64,000 bases of DNA from Wurfbainia villosa (Eukaryota; Streptophyta; Magnoliopsida; Zingiberales; Zingiberaceae): contig CM045993.1 in the NCBI GenBank assembly GCA_025175895.1, forward strand, positions 63,306,621 to 63,370,620, read 5' to 3'. The position numbers were made by a program, and so were the translations under genes. Under the pieces are notes generated by a model. That model had not been told where the DNA came from. It was given only the letters and a program-made list of their open reading frames with translations, and ran no database searches. This document shows, one piece after another, positions 42,630 through 54,942 of the stretch (positions are counted from its first letter, which is position 1; the number at the start of each line of letters is the position of its first letter).

Positions 42630-43377
42630 TAGATGGATGTCAAGACAACTTTCCTTAATGGAAGTCTTAAGGAAAAACATCTATATGAAGCAACCAGAGG
42701 GATTCATTGCAAAGGGCAAAGAGCATCTTGTGTGTAAGCTTAATCGGTCAATTTATGGATTGAAGCAAGCTTCGAGGTCTTGGAACATCCACTTTGATGA
42801 GGTAATCCAGTCTTATGGATTTATTCAAAGCTCGGATGAGTCCTGTGTATACAAGAGATGTGACGGAAATGAAGTGGTATTTTTTGTACTATACGTAGAT
42901 GACATTTTGTTAATTGGCAACAATGTCAAGGTGTTATCGGACGTAAGGGTATGGTTATCCAAACAGTTTGATATGAAGGATTTGGGAGAAGTGGGACACA
43001 TCCTTGGGATCAAGGTTATAAGGGATCACAAGAAAAGGATGTTGTGCTTATCTCAAGCTTCATACATAGACACAATTATGGATCGTTTTAGCATGAAAAA
43101 CTCCAAGAAAGGATTTCTACCTTTCAGGCATGGAGTTCCTTTATCTAAGGAGATGTGTCCTAGAACATCTAAGGAGATAGAGGAGATGAAGGTGGTTCCT
43201 TATACTTTGGCAGTAGGAAGCCTCATGTATGCAATGCTATGTACGAGACCGAATATATGCTTTGTCGTTGGCATGGTTAGCAGATATCAGAGTAATCCAG
43301 GAGAGGGACATTGGACTGCGATAAAGCATATATTGAAGTACCTGAGAAGGACTAGGGATTATATGCTAGTTTACTAG
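42630..43377 (+). pseudogene. RT palm of element D
   Basis: An extra A in the run near 42670 shifts the frame. After it come NIYMKQPEGFIAKGKEH, SIYGLKQASRSWNIH, the catalytic LYVDDILLIGNN, GHILGIKVIRDHKK and SKKGFLPFRHG, ending at a TAG (LVY, stop) at 43375. The YVDD box is intact. Confidence 0.85.
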
Positions 43378-43837
43378 GAAGAACAATTACTCCCTGTAGG
43401 TACACAGATTCTGACTTCTAATCAGACAGGGATAACAGTAAGTCTACCTTAGGTTTTGTGTTTTTACTTTAGGAGGTGGAGCCATTGTATGGAGGAGTGT
43501 CAAGAAGAAATGCGTGGCAGACTCTACCATAGAAGCTGAGTATGTGGCAACATCTGAGGCGGCTAAAGAAGTTGTGTGACTCAGGAACTTCTTGATGGAC
43601 TTGGATGTGATTCCTGGTTTGCCCAGAATTATCACAATTTATTGTGATAATAGTGGTGCAGTTGCAAACTTGAAGGAACCACGAGCCCATAAGGCAAGTA
43701 AACACATAGAGTGCAAGTACCACCTGATACGAGAAATTGTAAAGCGAGGAGAAGTAGCTATGTCCAAGATTGCATCGGAGGATAACCTGGCAGATCCTTT
43801 CACTAAGGCCCTTCCGGTGAGAGCATTTGATAGCCAC
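43378..43837 (+). pseudogene. RNase H of element D, truncated at its last residues
   Basis: The pieces read STIEAEYVATSEAAKEVV with a stop, then from 43592 [40 protein letters not shown] and [21 protein letters not shown] frameshift lies in the stretch 43455-43475. The domain is cut at HV and the sequence continues into a family II LTR. Confidence 0.83.
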
Positions 43838-46052
43838 GTTAGTAATATGTGAGAGATGTCCTAAGACAATCACCTAATGTTAGAACCATATATATGATAA
43901 ATGAAGATTCACTATTTGAGTATACATATTCTCATGTATTTGATTAGATCTTAAACTCATTTACTGAATTCCATGATACGATTCATAGCATGAGAGAATT
44001 TGTGATTGGATCACAACTAGTGACTATCTCTACATATGTAATTGTGATCTATCAGAATTATCCCTAGTCGATAAATTGATGGATTTGGACACCATCAATT
44101 CGGTCGAGACTAGCACGAGGTATACGCCTTGGTGTATCCAAGCAGCTTATTCTCACTGGCTGGAGACATTGTGATGTCCAGAGTTAATCGTGGATGCTAG
44201 TTATGGTAATTAGTTCATTGGAGTGACCAGCCGTAAGACTTCATATGGTTTTCTGCATATATAGATATGTCAATGAAGTTTTTACTACAGCTTAAGTGCG
44301 ATGTTCCTTTGACTTGCGGTATTCAAGTCATCTTGATCATGAAGACTTATGCTTTGACATCTTAAGCAAGCATCTCTGAGGAGATGTGGACCCGGGATGA
44401 TTGGGTATAAGTCAAAGTGATCGAAGGTGTTTGAATAGCCTATAAAGGATTCACCACTCCTTGCGAGGAGATGTATACCCATGGCCTCTCGTCGGATTGT
44501 TACTAGAGTCTTTGGCCAAAGCATTACATGTTTAGAGTAAGGTACTCTTCGATACATGTGTAGTAACTAGAATCCGTAGGACTAGGAAATGATACTTGGG
44601 CTAGGTGTGATGTAGTTAACCTAGTGAGGACCTACACTATAGACCATGTCCTGAACCAAGTGGGTATAAGATGAGTAAAAGGAATGGGGCATGAATCATT
44701 CTAGGTGCTGAAAGGTTTCAGAAATAGTTATGGATCAACCGTTGATCTTTTCAGTTAATTGGGGATCATGATGTACTACTACGTGCCACTCATGATCGTT
44801 CTATAATTAATGGTTAATTATAGACGATCAACATAAAACGAGAACCTATTTGGTCACAAGCACAACGAGTGTAATCCGAAAGATTTAAAATGAGCTTGAG
44901 AATGAGATTCTCAAATCGAGAGAAATTATGTTTGGTTGGACCAAAGAAGGAGCGAGCATGAAATCATTTCAGTCGCAATGGAAGCGGGTGATGGGTAGTG
45001 TCTTATGAAGACATGATGGATGAACCAAATTGGTTTGGTTCTAATCCAATGGTGGAGAATAAACCAAAGGGGTTTGGTTTGTTTTAAACGAATGAACCAA
45101 AGTTGGTTCGGTTCATTTTAACTTAAAATAGACCTACATGGTTTGGTTTATTTTAACTTAAATTAATGGAGCGGGTTAATGGGCTTTTGGTTATGATCCG
45201 ATAACAATTAGGAGAATTTGTTCTCTATAAAATAGGGCTTAAGGGTTTTATGAAAACCTAATCCATTCAATCCCCAGTTACCGCACACCCCTCCTCTTCT
45301 CTAGTGGTCGGTGCCCAACCCTAGCCGCCGCCCAGCTTAGTGCCACCGTCGAAGCTTATTGTCGGCGTCCAAGCTTCAGCCGGTGATCCTCCGGCGACCC
45401 TCCGGTGATCTTCTTTGGGTCCGGCGACAAGGTGAGCATCTTGCTTCCTTATTTGACCGGCTCTATTCCTCCCCCAAAGCTGTCCAGTTTTCTGGACAGC
45501 TTGTTTATTTCGTGTTGGAGCATTGTTTAGACGATGTTTGGAGCTCCGACAGCCACTTCCTTGTCGGGGATTCAGTCTCCGGTAATCTTCATAGGTGGAG
45601 GACGAAGGATTCGTCAAACGGTTGACGAATATCTCTCCGGAGAAGCGAGTTTTTGAGGACTCATTTTGGATCCGAATTTTGATTCGGATCCTGATCTTCT
45701 CTCGATCACATCGTCTTCAACATGAGGCTAGTAACTCATACGAAGATGAGGCTCATGACTTTGTGATGTCATCCTGAAGATACTCGGCGTGGATACAGAT
45801 AGAGGTGATTCTCGTGAGGATCACTCCGGTTGATATCATTCCCGCTACACGTGATACGTCAGGTATACGTAGTATAAATTTCCTTTTATTACAAAATTTG
45901 AAACTACAGTTATGTCTGCACATGTTGTACCATGCATGCATGTGGTGTGTGTGTTGTAATAAATTAGATTTATTATTTTTATTTTTTCCGCTGTGCACGT
46001 GTTTATGAAACATGTTAGAACACACACTCGCTGCGGTGCTGGAAACCCAATA
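43838..46052 (+). repeat. Array LTR 1, left edge, chimeric 5' end
   Basis: It starts GTTAGTAATATGTGAGAG, lacking the first T. Its first ~300-450 bp carry many differences from LTR 2 and LTR 3 (for example near 43880-43990 and 44095-44160); the rest is almost identical to them. The TATA box is at 45226-45232, the donor-like site at 45432, and hairpins at 45477-45502, 45609-45630 and 45668-45691. Confidence 0.9.
45226..45232 (+). promoter_or_regulatory. Putative TATA box of array LTR 1
   Basis: TATAAAA in the context TTCTCTATAAAATAGG, the same place as in the other family II LTRs. Confidence 0.5.
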
Positions 46053-47341
46053 GTGGTATCAGAGCCCAGGTTGTGTTTCGACATAATCGTAAAATTGTTT
46101 TGCGATAGTTATAATGGTATTTATGGAAATTTTCTACTTTTGGAAAGTTAGAAGTATTTATGAAAATTTTTAATTTATTAAAGTCTAGAAGTATTTATGG
46201 AAATCTTCTACTTTTAGAAAGTTAGAAGTATTTATAGAAATTAATATTTTCCATAAATAAAATATTTGATTAGATTTGGAAATTTGTTTCCTAATTTAAT
46301 CATGGTTTGATTTGGAAAATCAAATCTTAAAATATTTTATTTCCATAAATAGTTTTGATGATTTAGGAAATTTGTCTCCTAAATTGACTTTCCTTAATCA
46401 ACACTTTCCACAAATAAAATATTTGATTAGATTTGGAAATTTGTTTCCTAATTTAATCATGATTTGATTTGGAGAATCAAATCTCGAACATATTTTATTT
46501 CCATAAATAGTTATGACATATAAGGAAATTTTGTACATGTCATAATTGCATCCCATGTAATTGCATTAGATGCATAACATTATGTCATGCGTGTCGTGAC
46601 ATGTAGATGTATGTCATGTATGTCATGCAATGTAGATAATAGTTATTTGCATGCAAAGAGGATGAGACATAAAAGCCCTTACTCAATATTAAAGCTTACA
46701 CCTTCCATTAATATGGTTAGAACCAGAGATCCGTTTCTTGTTTGGGTTGTTGGACTCTCTCCAAGCTTGGCTCAAACCCGAACATGTTCACACCATGGAA
46801 TAGTTTAACACTAATATGGTAAGAGTCAGAGGTCAATCGTTAGCTTTGGTTGTTGGACTCTCACCATGCCTGGCTAATTGGTTGAATGCACTCTAACCAT
46901 ATTAAAACTTTGTCTTGAGTAATGGGTTGGCTTTAACCTAGAGCATCGGCTTGTTGGACTCTTTCCAAGGTCGATGTGAAGGGAGGTGAAGTTAGGTGCT
47001 ATGCATATGATGCATACTTGTTAATTAGTTAACAACCCGATGTATGTGTGAACATTCAATTAGTTGATAGCACATTATGATAGTTGCATATATGTGATAT
47101 GCAATTGGTATATTTGATACCTACCATCGTAGCTATGAATGACTTGTTGGACTCTCTCCAAGGTTGTTCATATCTATGATGGATATTCGCCCATTCGGAG
47201 ATGGACCTACGATCTCCCGAAGTGATTTTGGGGTTTTTGAAATTCAAAAAAATGAATGGGATTTATAAATATATGTTGATGCATTTTAAAATCATTTTCT
47301 CATATATGCTCGTTTTGTATTTCTAAGTTAATCTATTGATC
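46053..47341 (+). other. Primer site and leader of array unit 1
   Basis: TGGTATCAGAGC at 46054-46065 is an intact initiator-Met primer site next to the LTR. The leader then has three ~45-bp repeats of TTAGAAGTATTTATGGAAA type (46108-46245). Several A/T-rich inverted repeats follow, including GATTTG/CAAATC stems at about 46310 and 46466. The TTGGACTCTCTCCAA motif is at 46750, with variants at about 46853, 46954 and 47147. There is no coding content. Confidence 0.8.
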
Positions 47342-47776
47342 ATGATGTCTTTGAATTTGCATTCCATTTTGGATTCGAATAAATTGACTGGGCCAAACTC
47401 CTTGGGCTATCTTAGAAACTTGAGAATTGTTCTCAAGGTGGAAAAGCTTGCGTATGTCCTCGAAGCGCCTCTTCCCGCTCGTCCTAGTGACAATGCAACT
47501 CTAGACCAATTGTTGGACTATCAGAAACATGTGACTGATTCTGAAATGGCGAGTTACATCTTGCTAGCCACGATGGTACCTGAGCTGCGGAAGAAGCATG
47601 AGCATATGGATGCTCATACCATAGTCTTTCATCTTTATGTGTTGGTTGATGAGAAAGTGAGATTCGAATGTTTTGAAGTCTCCAAGCTCCTCTTCACCTC
47701 TAAGATGCATGAAGGTTCATCTGTGGTACTACTCAACATGCTGAAGACTGTGGAGCCTTCTGTGAAGCATGAGTAG
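47342..47776 (+). pseudogene. gag of array unit 1
   Basis: ATG at 47342 gives MMSLNLHSILDSNKLTGPNS, LRIVLKVEKLAYVLEAPLPA and HEHMDAHTIVFHLYVLVDE. It then jumps at SSVVLLNMLKTVEPS to the gag C-terminal part, with the same deletion as element B. A TAG at 47774 (glutamine in unit 2) stops it. Confidence 0.85.
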
Positions 47777-48280
47777 GGGACGATGCTATTAGTTGATTCC
47801 TCGAAGAAAGGTTCTAAGAGGAAGTCAAAGGAATAGCAAAAGAGGAAGAAAAAGGCTAAAAAGGTAGAATTAGCTCAAAAGGCCACTTTCCATCATTATG
47901 GCAAGGAGGGCCATTGGTGAAGAAATTGCAAGATTTATCTTGAGTTTGTGAAGGAGAATAAGGCATCGGATGCCCCATCTTCTTCAGATATCTTCGCCAT
48001 TGATTGTCATTCTATTTCCTTAGACACTTGGGTATTAGATACTGGGTGTGGCTCACATCTATGAAATGACATACAGGGGCTATGGAATAGAAGAAAACTT
48101 GTCAGAGGGGAGTCAAATTTGCGAGTTGGCAATGGAGCAAAGGTTGTTGCGGTAGCCATCAGAACTTATTTGTTGAAGCTCCCTAGTGGACTAGTCTTGG
48201 AACTGGACAATTGCTATTGTGTTCCTTCTCTAATAAAAAACATAGTTTCTATTTCCTGCTTAAATAGAAATGGTAACCAT
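47777..48280 (+). pseudogene. gag tail and protease start of array unit 1
   Basis: The frame continues through KKGSKRKSKE, a stop, a damaged zinc knuckle (FHHYGKEGHW, stop, RNC) and the protease motif LDTGCGSHL followed by a stop. It ends at LNRNGNH where the next LTR begins. The two stops after HW and HL are also in units 2 and 3. Confidence 0.82.
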
Positions 48281-50497
48281 TGTTAGTAATATATGAGAGA
48301 TGTCCTAAGGTAATCGTCTTATGTATGAACCATTTATATGATAAATGAAGATTCACTATTTGAGTATACATGGTTTCATGTATTTGATTGGATCTTAAAC
48401 TTATTTACTGAATGTCCACGATACTACTCACAACATGAGAGAATTTGTGATTGGATCACAACTAGTGAGTATCTCTACATGTGTAATTGTGATGTATCAG
48501 AATTATCCCTAGTCGATGAATTGATGGATTTGGACACCATCAATTCTGTCGAGACTAGCACGAGGTATACTCCTTGGTGTATCCAAACAGCTGATTCTCA
48601 CTGGCTGGAGACATTGTGATGTCCAGAGTTAATCGTGGATGCTAGTTATGGTAACTAGTTCATTGGAGTGACCAGCCGTAAGACTTCATATGGTTCTCTG
48701 AATATATAGATATGTCAATGAAGTTTTTACTGCAGCTTAAGTGCGATGTTCCTTTGACTTGCGGTATTCAAGTCATCTTGATCATGAAGACTTATGCTTT
48801 GACATCTTAAGCAAGCATCTCTGAGGAGATGTGGACCAGGGATGTTTGGGTATAAGTCAAAGTGATCGAAGGTGTTTGAATAGCCTATAAAGGATTCACC
48901 ACTCCTTGCGAGGAGATGTATACCCATGGCCTCTCGTCGGATTGTTACTAGAGTCTTTGGCCAAAGCATTACATGTTTAGAGTAAGGTACTCTTCGATAC
49001 ATGTGTAGTAACTAGAATCCGTAGGACTAGGAAATGATACTTGGGCTAGGTGTGATGTAGTTAACCTAGTGAGGACTTACACTATAGACCATGTCCTGAA
49101 CCAAATGGGTATAAGATTAGTAAAAGGAATGGGGCACGAATCATTCTAGGTGCTGAAAGTTTTCAGAAATAGTTATGGATCAACCGTTGATCTTTTCAGT
49201 TAATTGGGGATCATGATGTACTACTAGGTGCCACTCATGATCGTTCTATAATTAATGGTTAATTATAGACAATTAACATAAAATGAGAACCTATTTGGTC
49301 ACAAGCACAACGAGTGTAATCCGAAGGATTTAAAATGAGCTTGAGAATGAGATTCTCAAATCGAGAGAAATTATGTTTGGTTGGACCAAACAAGGAGCGA
49401 GCATGAAATCATTTTAGTCGCAATGGAAGCGGGTGATGGGTAGTGTCTTATGAAGACATAATGGATGAACCAAATTGGTTTGGTTCTAATCCAATGGTGG
49501 AGAATAAACCAAAAGGGTTTGGTTTGTTTTAAACGAATGAACCAATGTTGGTTCGGTTCATTTTAACTTAAAATAGACCTACATGGTTTGGTTTATTTTA
49601 ACTTAAATTAATGGAGCGGGTTAATGGGATTTTGGTTATGATCCGATAACAATTAGGAGAATTTGTTCTCTATAAAATAGGGGTTAAGGGTTTTATGAAA
49701 ACCTAATCCATTCAATCCCCAGTTACCGCACACCCCTCCTCTTCTCTAGTGGTCGGCGCCCAACCCTAGCCGCCGCCCAGCTTAGTGCCACCGTCCAAGC
49801 TTATTGCCGGCGTCCAAACTTCAGCCGGTGATCCTCCGGCGACCCTCCGGTGATCTTCTTTGGGTCCGGCGACAAGGTGAGCATCTTGCTTCCTTATTTG
49901 ACCGGCTCTATTCCTCCACCAAAGCTGTCCAGTTTTCTGGACAGCTTGTTTATTTCGTGTTGGAGCATCGTTTGGACGATGTTTGGAGCTCCGACAGCCT
50001 CTTCCTTGTCGGGGATTCAGTCTCCGGTAATCTTCATAGGTGGAGGACGAAGGATTCGTCAAACGGTTGACGAACACCTCTCCGGAGAAGCGAGTTTTTG
50101 AGGACTCATTTTGGATCCGAATTTTTATTCGGATCCTGATCTTCTCTCGATCACATCGTCTTCAACATGAGGCTAGTAACTCATACGAAGATGAGGCTCA
50201 TGACTTTGTGAAGTCATCCTGAAGATACTCGGCGTGGATACAGATAGAGGTGATTCTCGCGAGGATCACTCCGGTTGATATCATTCCCGCTACACGTGAT
50301 ACGTCAGGTATACGTAGTATAAATTTCCTTTTATTACAAAATTTGAAACTACAGTTATGTCTGCACATGTTGTACCATGCATGCATGTGGTGTGTGTGTT
50401 GTAATAAATTAGATTTATTATTTTTATTTTTTTCGCTGTGCACGTTTTTACGAAACATGTTAGAACACACACTCGCTGCGGTGCTGGAAACCCAACA
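48281..50497 (+). repeat. Array LTR 2 (2217 bp)
   Basis: It runs from TGTTAGTAATATATGAG to GAAACCCAACA. The TATA box is at 49671-49677, the donor-like site at 49877, and hairpins are at 49922-49947 and 50054-50075. Confidence 0.92.
49671..49677 (+). promoter_or_regulatory. Putative TATA box of array LTR 2
   Basis: TATAAAA in the context TTCTCTATAAAATAGG. Confidence 0.5.
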
Positions 50498-51786
50498 GTG
50501 GTATCAGAGCCCAGGTTGTGTTTCGACATAATCGTAAAATCGTTTTGCGATAGTTATAATGGTATTTATGGAAATTTTCTACTTTTGGAAAGTTAGAAGT
50601 ATTTATGAAAATTTTTAATTTATGAAAGTCTAGAAGTATTTATGGAAATCTTCTACTTTTGGAAAGTTAGAAGTATTTATAGAAATTAATATTTTCCATA
50701 AATAAAATATTTTATTAGATTTGGAAATTTGTTTCCTAATTTAATCATGATTTGATTTGGAAAATCAAATCTTAAAATATTTTATTTCCATAAATAGTTT
50801 TGATGATTTAGGAAATTTGTTTCCTAAATTGACTTTCCTTAATCAACACTTTCCACAAATAAAATATGTGATTAGATTTGGAAATTTGTTTCCTAATTTA
50901 ATAATGATTTGATTTGGAGAATCAAATCTCGAACATATTTTATTTCCATAAATAGTTATGACATATAAGGAAATTTTGTACATGTCATAATTGCATCCCA
51001 TGTAATTGCATTAGATGCATAACATTATGCCATGCGTGTCATGACATGTAGATGTATGTCATGTATGTCATGCAATGTAGATAATAGTTATTTGCATGCA
51101 AAGAGGATGAGACATAAAAACCCTTACTCAATATTAAAGCCTAAACCTTCCATTAATATGGTTAGAACCAGAGTTCCGTTTCTTATTTGGGTTGTTGGAC
51201 TCTCTCCAAGCCTGGCTCGAACCCGAACATGTTCACACCATGGAATAGTTTAACACTTATATGGTAAGAGTCAGAGGTCAATCGTTAGCTTTGGTTGTTG
51301 GACTCTCACCATGCCTGGCTAATTGGTTGAATGCACTCTTACCATATTAAAACTATTTCTTGATTAATGGGTTGGCTTTAACCTAGAGCATCGGCTTGTT
51401 GGACTCTTTCCAAGGTCGATGCGAAGGGAGGTGAAGTTAGGTGGTATGCATATGATGCATACTTGTTAATTAGTTAACAACCCGATGTATGTGTGAACAT
51501 TCAATTAGTTGATAGCACATTATGATAGTTGCATATATGTGATATGCAATCGGTATATTTGATACCTACCATCGTAGCTATGAATGACTTGTTGGACTCT
51601 CTCCAAGGTTGTTCATATCTATGATGGATATATGCCCATTCGGAGATGGACCTACGATCTCTCGAAGTGATTTTGGGGTTTTTGAAATTCAAAAAAATGA
51701 ACGGGATTTATAAATATATGTTGATGCATTTTAAAATCATTTTCTCATATATGCTCATTTTGTATTTCTAAGTTAATCTATTGATC
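50498..51786 (+). other. Primer site and leader of array unit 2
   Basis: TGGTATCAGAGC at 50499-50510 is intact. The leader is nearly identical to that of unit 1, including the ~45-bp repeats, A/T-rich inverted repeats and the repeated TTGGACTCTC motif. Confidence 0.8.
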
Positions 51787-52281
51787 ATGATGTCTTTGAA
51801 TTTGCATTCCATTTTGGATTCGAATAAATTGACTGGGCCGAACTCCTTGGGCTGTCTTAGAAACTTGAGAATTGTTCTCAAGGTGGAAAAGCTTGCGTAT
51901 GTCCTCGAAGCGCCTCTTCCCGCTCGTCCTAGTGACAATGCAACTCTAGACCAATTGTTGGCCTATCAGAAACACGTGACTGATTCTGAAATGGCGAGTT
52001 ACATCTTGCTAGCCACGATGGTACCTGAGCTGCGGAAGCAGCATGAGCATATGGATGCTCATACCATAGTCTTTCATCTTTATGTGTTGGTTGATGAGCA
52101 AGTGAGATTCGAATGGTTCGAAGTCTCCAAGCTCCTCTTCACCTCTAAGATGCAAGAAGGTTCATCTGTGGTACTACTCAACATGCTGAAGACTGTAGAG
52201 CCTTCTGTGAAGCATGAGCAGGGGACGATGCTATTAGTTGATTCCTCGAAGACAGGTTCTAAGAGGAAGTCAAAGGAATAG
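51787..52281 (+). CDS. gag of array unit 2, internally deleted
   Basis: This is the longest gag frame of the array, 164 residues from the ATG at 51787 to a TAG after GSKRKSKE. It has the N-terminal gag block (SNKLTGPNS), the deletion junction SSVVLLNMLKT and the lysine-rich tail. It lacks the central ~55 residues seen in element E, so it is probably not a working gag. Confidence 0.82.
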   Translation: MMSLNLHSILDSNKLTGPNSLGCLRNLRIVLKVEKLAYVLEAPLPARPSDNATLDQLLAYQKHVTDSEMASYILLATMVPELRKQHEHMDAHTIVFHLYVLVDEQVRFEWFEVSKLLFTSKMQEGSSVVLLNMLKTVEPSVKHEQGTMLLVDSSKTGSKRKSKE

Positions 52282-52725
52282 CAGAAGAGGAAGAAAAAGG
52301 CTAAAAAGGTAGAATTAGCTCAGAAGGGCACTTGCCATCATTATGGCAAGGAGGGCCATTGGTGAAGAAATTGCAAGATTTTTCTTGAGTCTGTGAAGGA
52401 GAATAAGGCATCGGATGCCCCATCTTCTTCAGATATCTTCGCCATTGATTGTCATTCTATTTCCTTAGACACTTGGGTATTGGATACTGGGTGTGGCTCA
52501 CATCTATGAAATGACATACAGGGGCTAAGGAATAGAAGAAAACTTTTCAGAGGGGAGTCAAATTTGCGAGTTGGCAATGGAGCAAAGGTTGTTGCGGTAG
52601 CCATCAGAACTTATTTGTTGAAGCTCCCTAGTGGACTAGTCTTGGAACTGGACAATTGCTATTGTGTTCCTTCTCTAATAAAAAACATAGTTTCTATTTC
52701 CTGCTTAAATAGAAATGGTAACCAT
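52282..52725 (+). pseudogene. gag tail and protease start of array unit 2
   Basis: The zinc knuckle reads CHHYGKEGHW, stop, RNC: one cysteine kept, one lost. The protease motif LDTGCGSHL is again followed by a stop. It ends at the same junction to the next LTR. Confidence 0.82.
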
Positions 52726-54942
52726 TGTTAGTAATATATGAGAGATGTCCTAAGGTAATCGCCTTATGTATGAACCATTTATATGATAAATGAAGATTCA
52801 CTATTTGAGTATACATGGTTTCATGTATTTGATTGGATCTTAAACTTATTTACTGAATGTCCACGATACTACTCACAGCATGAGAGAATTTGTGATTGGA
52901 TCACAACTAGTGAGTATCTCTACATGTGTAATTGTGATGTATCAGAATTATCCCTAGTCGATGAATTGATGGATTTGGACACCATCAATTCTGTCGAGAC
53001 TAGCACGAGGTATACTCCTTGGTGTATCCAAGCAGCTGATTCTCTCTGGCTGGAGACATTGTGATGTCCAGAGTTAATCGTGGATGCTAGTTATGGTAAC
53101 TAGTTCATTGGAGTGACCAGTCGTAAGGCTTCATATGGTTCTCTGCATATATAGATATGTCAATGAAGTTTTTACTGCAGCTTAAGTGCGATATTCCTTT
53201 GACTTGCGGTATTCAAGTCATCTTGATCATGAAGACTTATGCTTTGACATCTTAAGCAAGCATCTCTGAGGAGATGTGGACCCGGGATGATTGGGTATAA
53301 GTCAAAGTGATCGAAGGTGTTTGAATAGCCTATAGAGGATTCACCACTCCTTGCGAGGAGATGTATACCCATGGCCTCTCGTCGGATTGTTACTAGAGTC
53401 TTTGGCCAAAGCATTACATGTTTAGAGTAAGGTACTCTTCGATACATGTGTAGTAACTAGAATCCCTAGGACTAGGAAATGATACTTGGGCTAGGTGTGA
53501 TGTTGTTAACCGAGTGAGGACTTACACTATAGACCATGTCCTGAACCAAGTGGGTATAAGATGAGTAAAAGGAATGGGGCATGAATCATTCTAGGTGCTG
53601 AAAGGTTTCAGAAATAGTTATGGATCAACCGTTGATCTTTTCAGTTAATTGGGGATCATGATGTACTACTAGGTGCCACTCATGAACGTTCTATAATTAA
53701 TGGTTAATTATAGACGATCAACATAAAACAAGAACCTATTTGGTCACAATCACAACGAGTGTAATCCGAAGGATTTAAAATGAGCTTGAGAATGAGATTC
53801 TCAAATCGAGAGAAACTATGTTTGGTTGGACCAATCAAGGAGCGTGCATGAAATCATTTCAGTCGCAATGGAAGCGGGTGATGGGTAGTGTCTTATGAAG
53901 ACATGATGGATGAACCAAATTGGTTTGGTTCTAATCCAATGGTGGAGAATAAACCAAAGCGGTTTGGTTTGTTTTAAACGAATGAACCGAAGTTGGTTCG
54001 GTTCATTTTAACTTAAAATAGACCTACATGGTTTGGTTTATTTTAACTTAAATTAATGGAGCGGGTTAATGGGCTTTTGGTTATGATCCGATAACAATTA
54101 GGAGAATTTGTTTTCTATAAAATAGGGCTTAAGGTTTTTATGAAAACCTAATCCATTCAATCCCCAGTTACCGCACACCCCTCCTCTTCTCTAGTGGTCG
54201 GCGCCCAACCCTAGCCGCCGCCCAGCTTAGTGCAACTGTCCAAGCTTATTGCCGGCGTCCAAACTTCAGTCGGTGATCCTCCGGCGACCCACCGGTGATC
54301 TTCTTTGGGTCCGGCGACAAGGTGAGCATCTTGCTTCCTTATTTGACCGACTCTATTCCTCCACCAAAGCTGTCCAGTTTTCTGGACAACTTGTTTATTT
54401 CGTGTTGGAGCATCGTTTGGACGATGTTTGGAGCTCCGACAGCCGCTTCCTAGTCGGGGATTCAGTCTCCGGTAATCTTCATAGGTGGAGGACGAAGGAT
54501 TCGTCAAACGGTTGATGAATACCTCTCCGGAGAAGTGAGTTTTTGAGGACTCATTTTGGATCCGAATTTTGATTCGGATCCTGATCTTCTCTCGATCACA
54601 TCGTCTTCAACATGAGGCTAGTAACTCATACGAAGATGAGGCTCATGACTTTGTGAAGTCATCCTGAAGATACTCGGCGTGGATACAGATAGAGGTGATT
54701 CTCGCGAGGATCACTCCGGTTGATATCATTCCCGCTATACGTGATACGTCAGGTATACGTAGTATAAATTTCCTTTTATTAAAAAATTTGAAACTACAGT
54801 TATGTCTGCACATGTTGTACCATGCATGCATGTGGTGTGTGTGTTGTAATAAATTAGATTTATTATTTTTATTTTTTCCGCTGTGCACGTGTTTACGAAA
54901 CATGTTAGAACACACACTCGCTGCGGTGCTGGAAACCCAACA
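52726..54942 (+). repeat. Array LTR 3 (2217 bp)
   Basis: It runs from TGTTAGTAATATATGAG to GAAACCCAACA and is nearly identical to LTR 2. The TATA box is at 54116-54122. The first hairpin (54367-54392) has one mismatch and the second (54499-54520) has one mismatch. Confidence 0.92.
54116..54122 (+). promoter_or_regulatory. Putative TATA box of array LTR 3
   Basis: TATAAAA in the context TTTTCTATAAAATAGG. Confidence 0.5.

Larger units (their letters stand above)
39721..43837 (+). mobile_element. Element D: Ty1/copia (family I), internal region only
   Basis: D contains the distal leader, gag, protease, integrase, RT and RNase H of family I on the plus strand. It starts mid-leader where the element C LTR was inserted; the D sequence expected on the other side of C is missing. 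It ends inside the last residues of RNase H, where a family II LTR begins at 43838. It therefore has neither of its own LTRs nor a polypurine tract. Confidence 0.9.

Noticed and set aside
48338..48619. A 93-residue frame in the family II LTR, open in four of five LTRs (11796, 48338, 52783 and 57228)
   Set aside because: It lies upstream of the TATA box. The differences between copies are mostly amino-acid changing, and it is broken in array LTR 1. No known domain is recognisable, so it is more likely a chance open frame.
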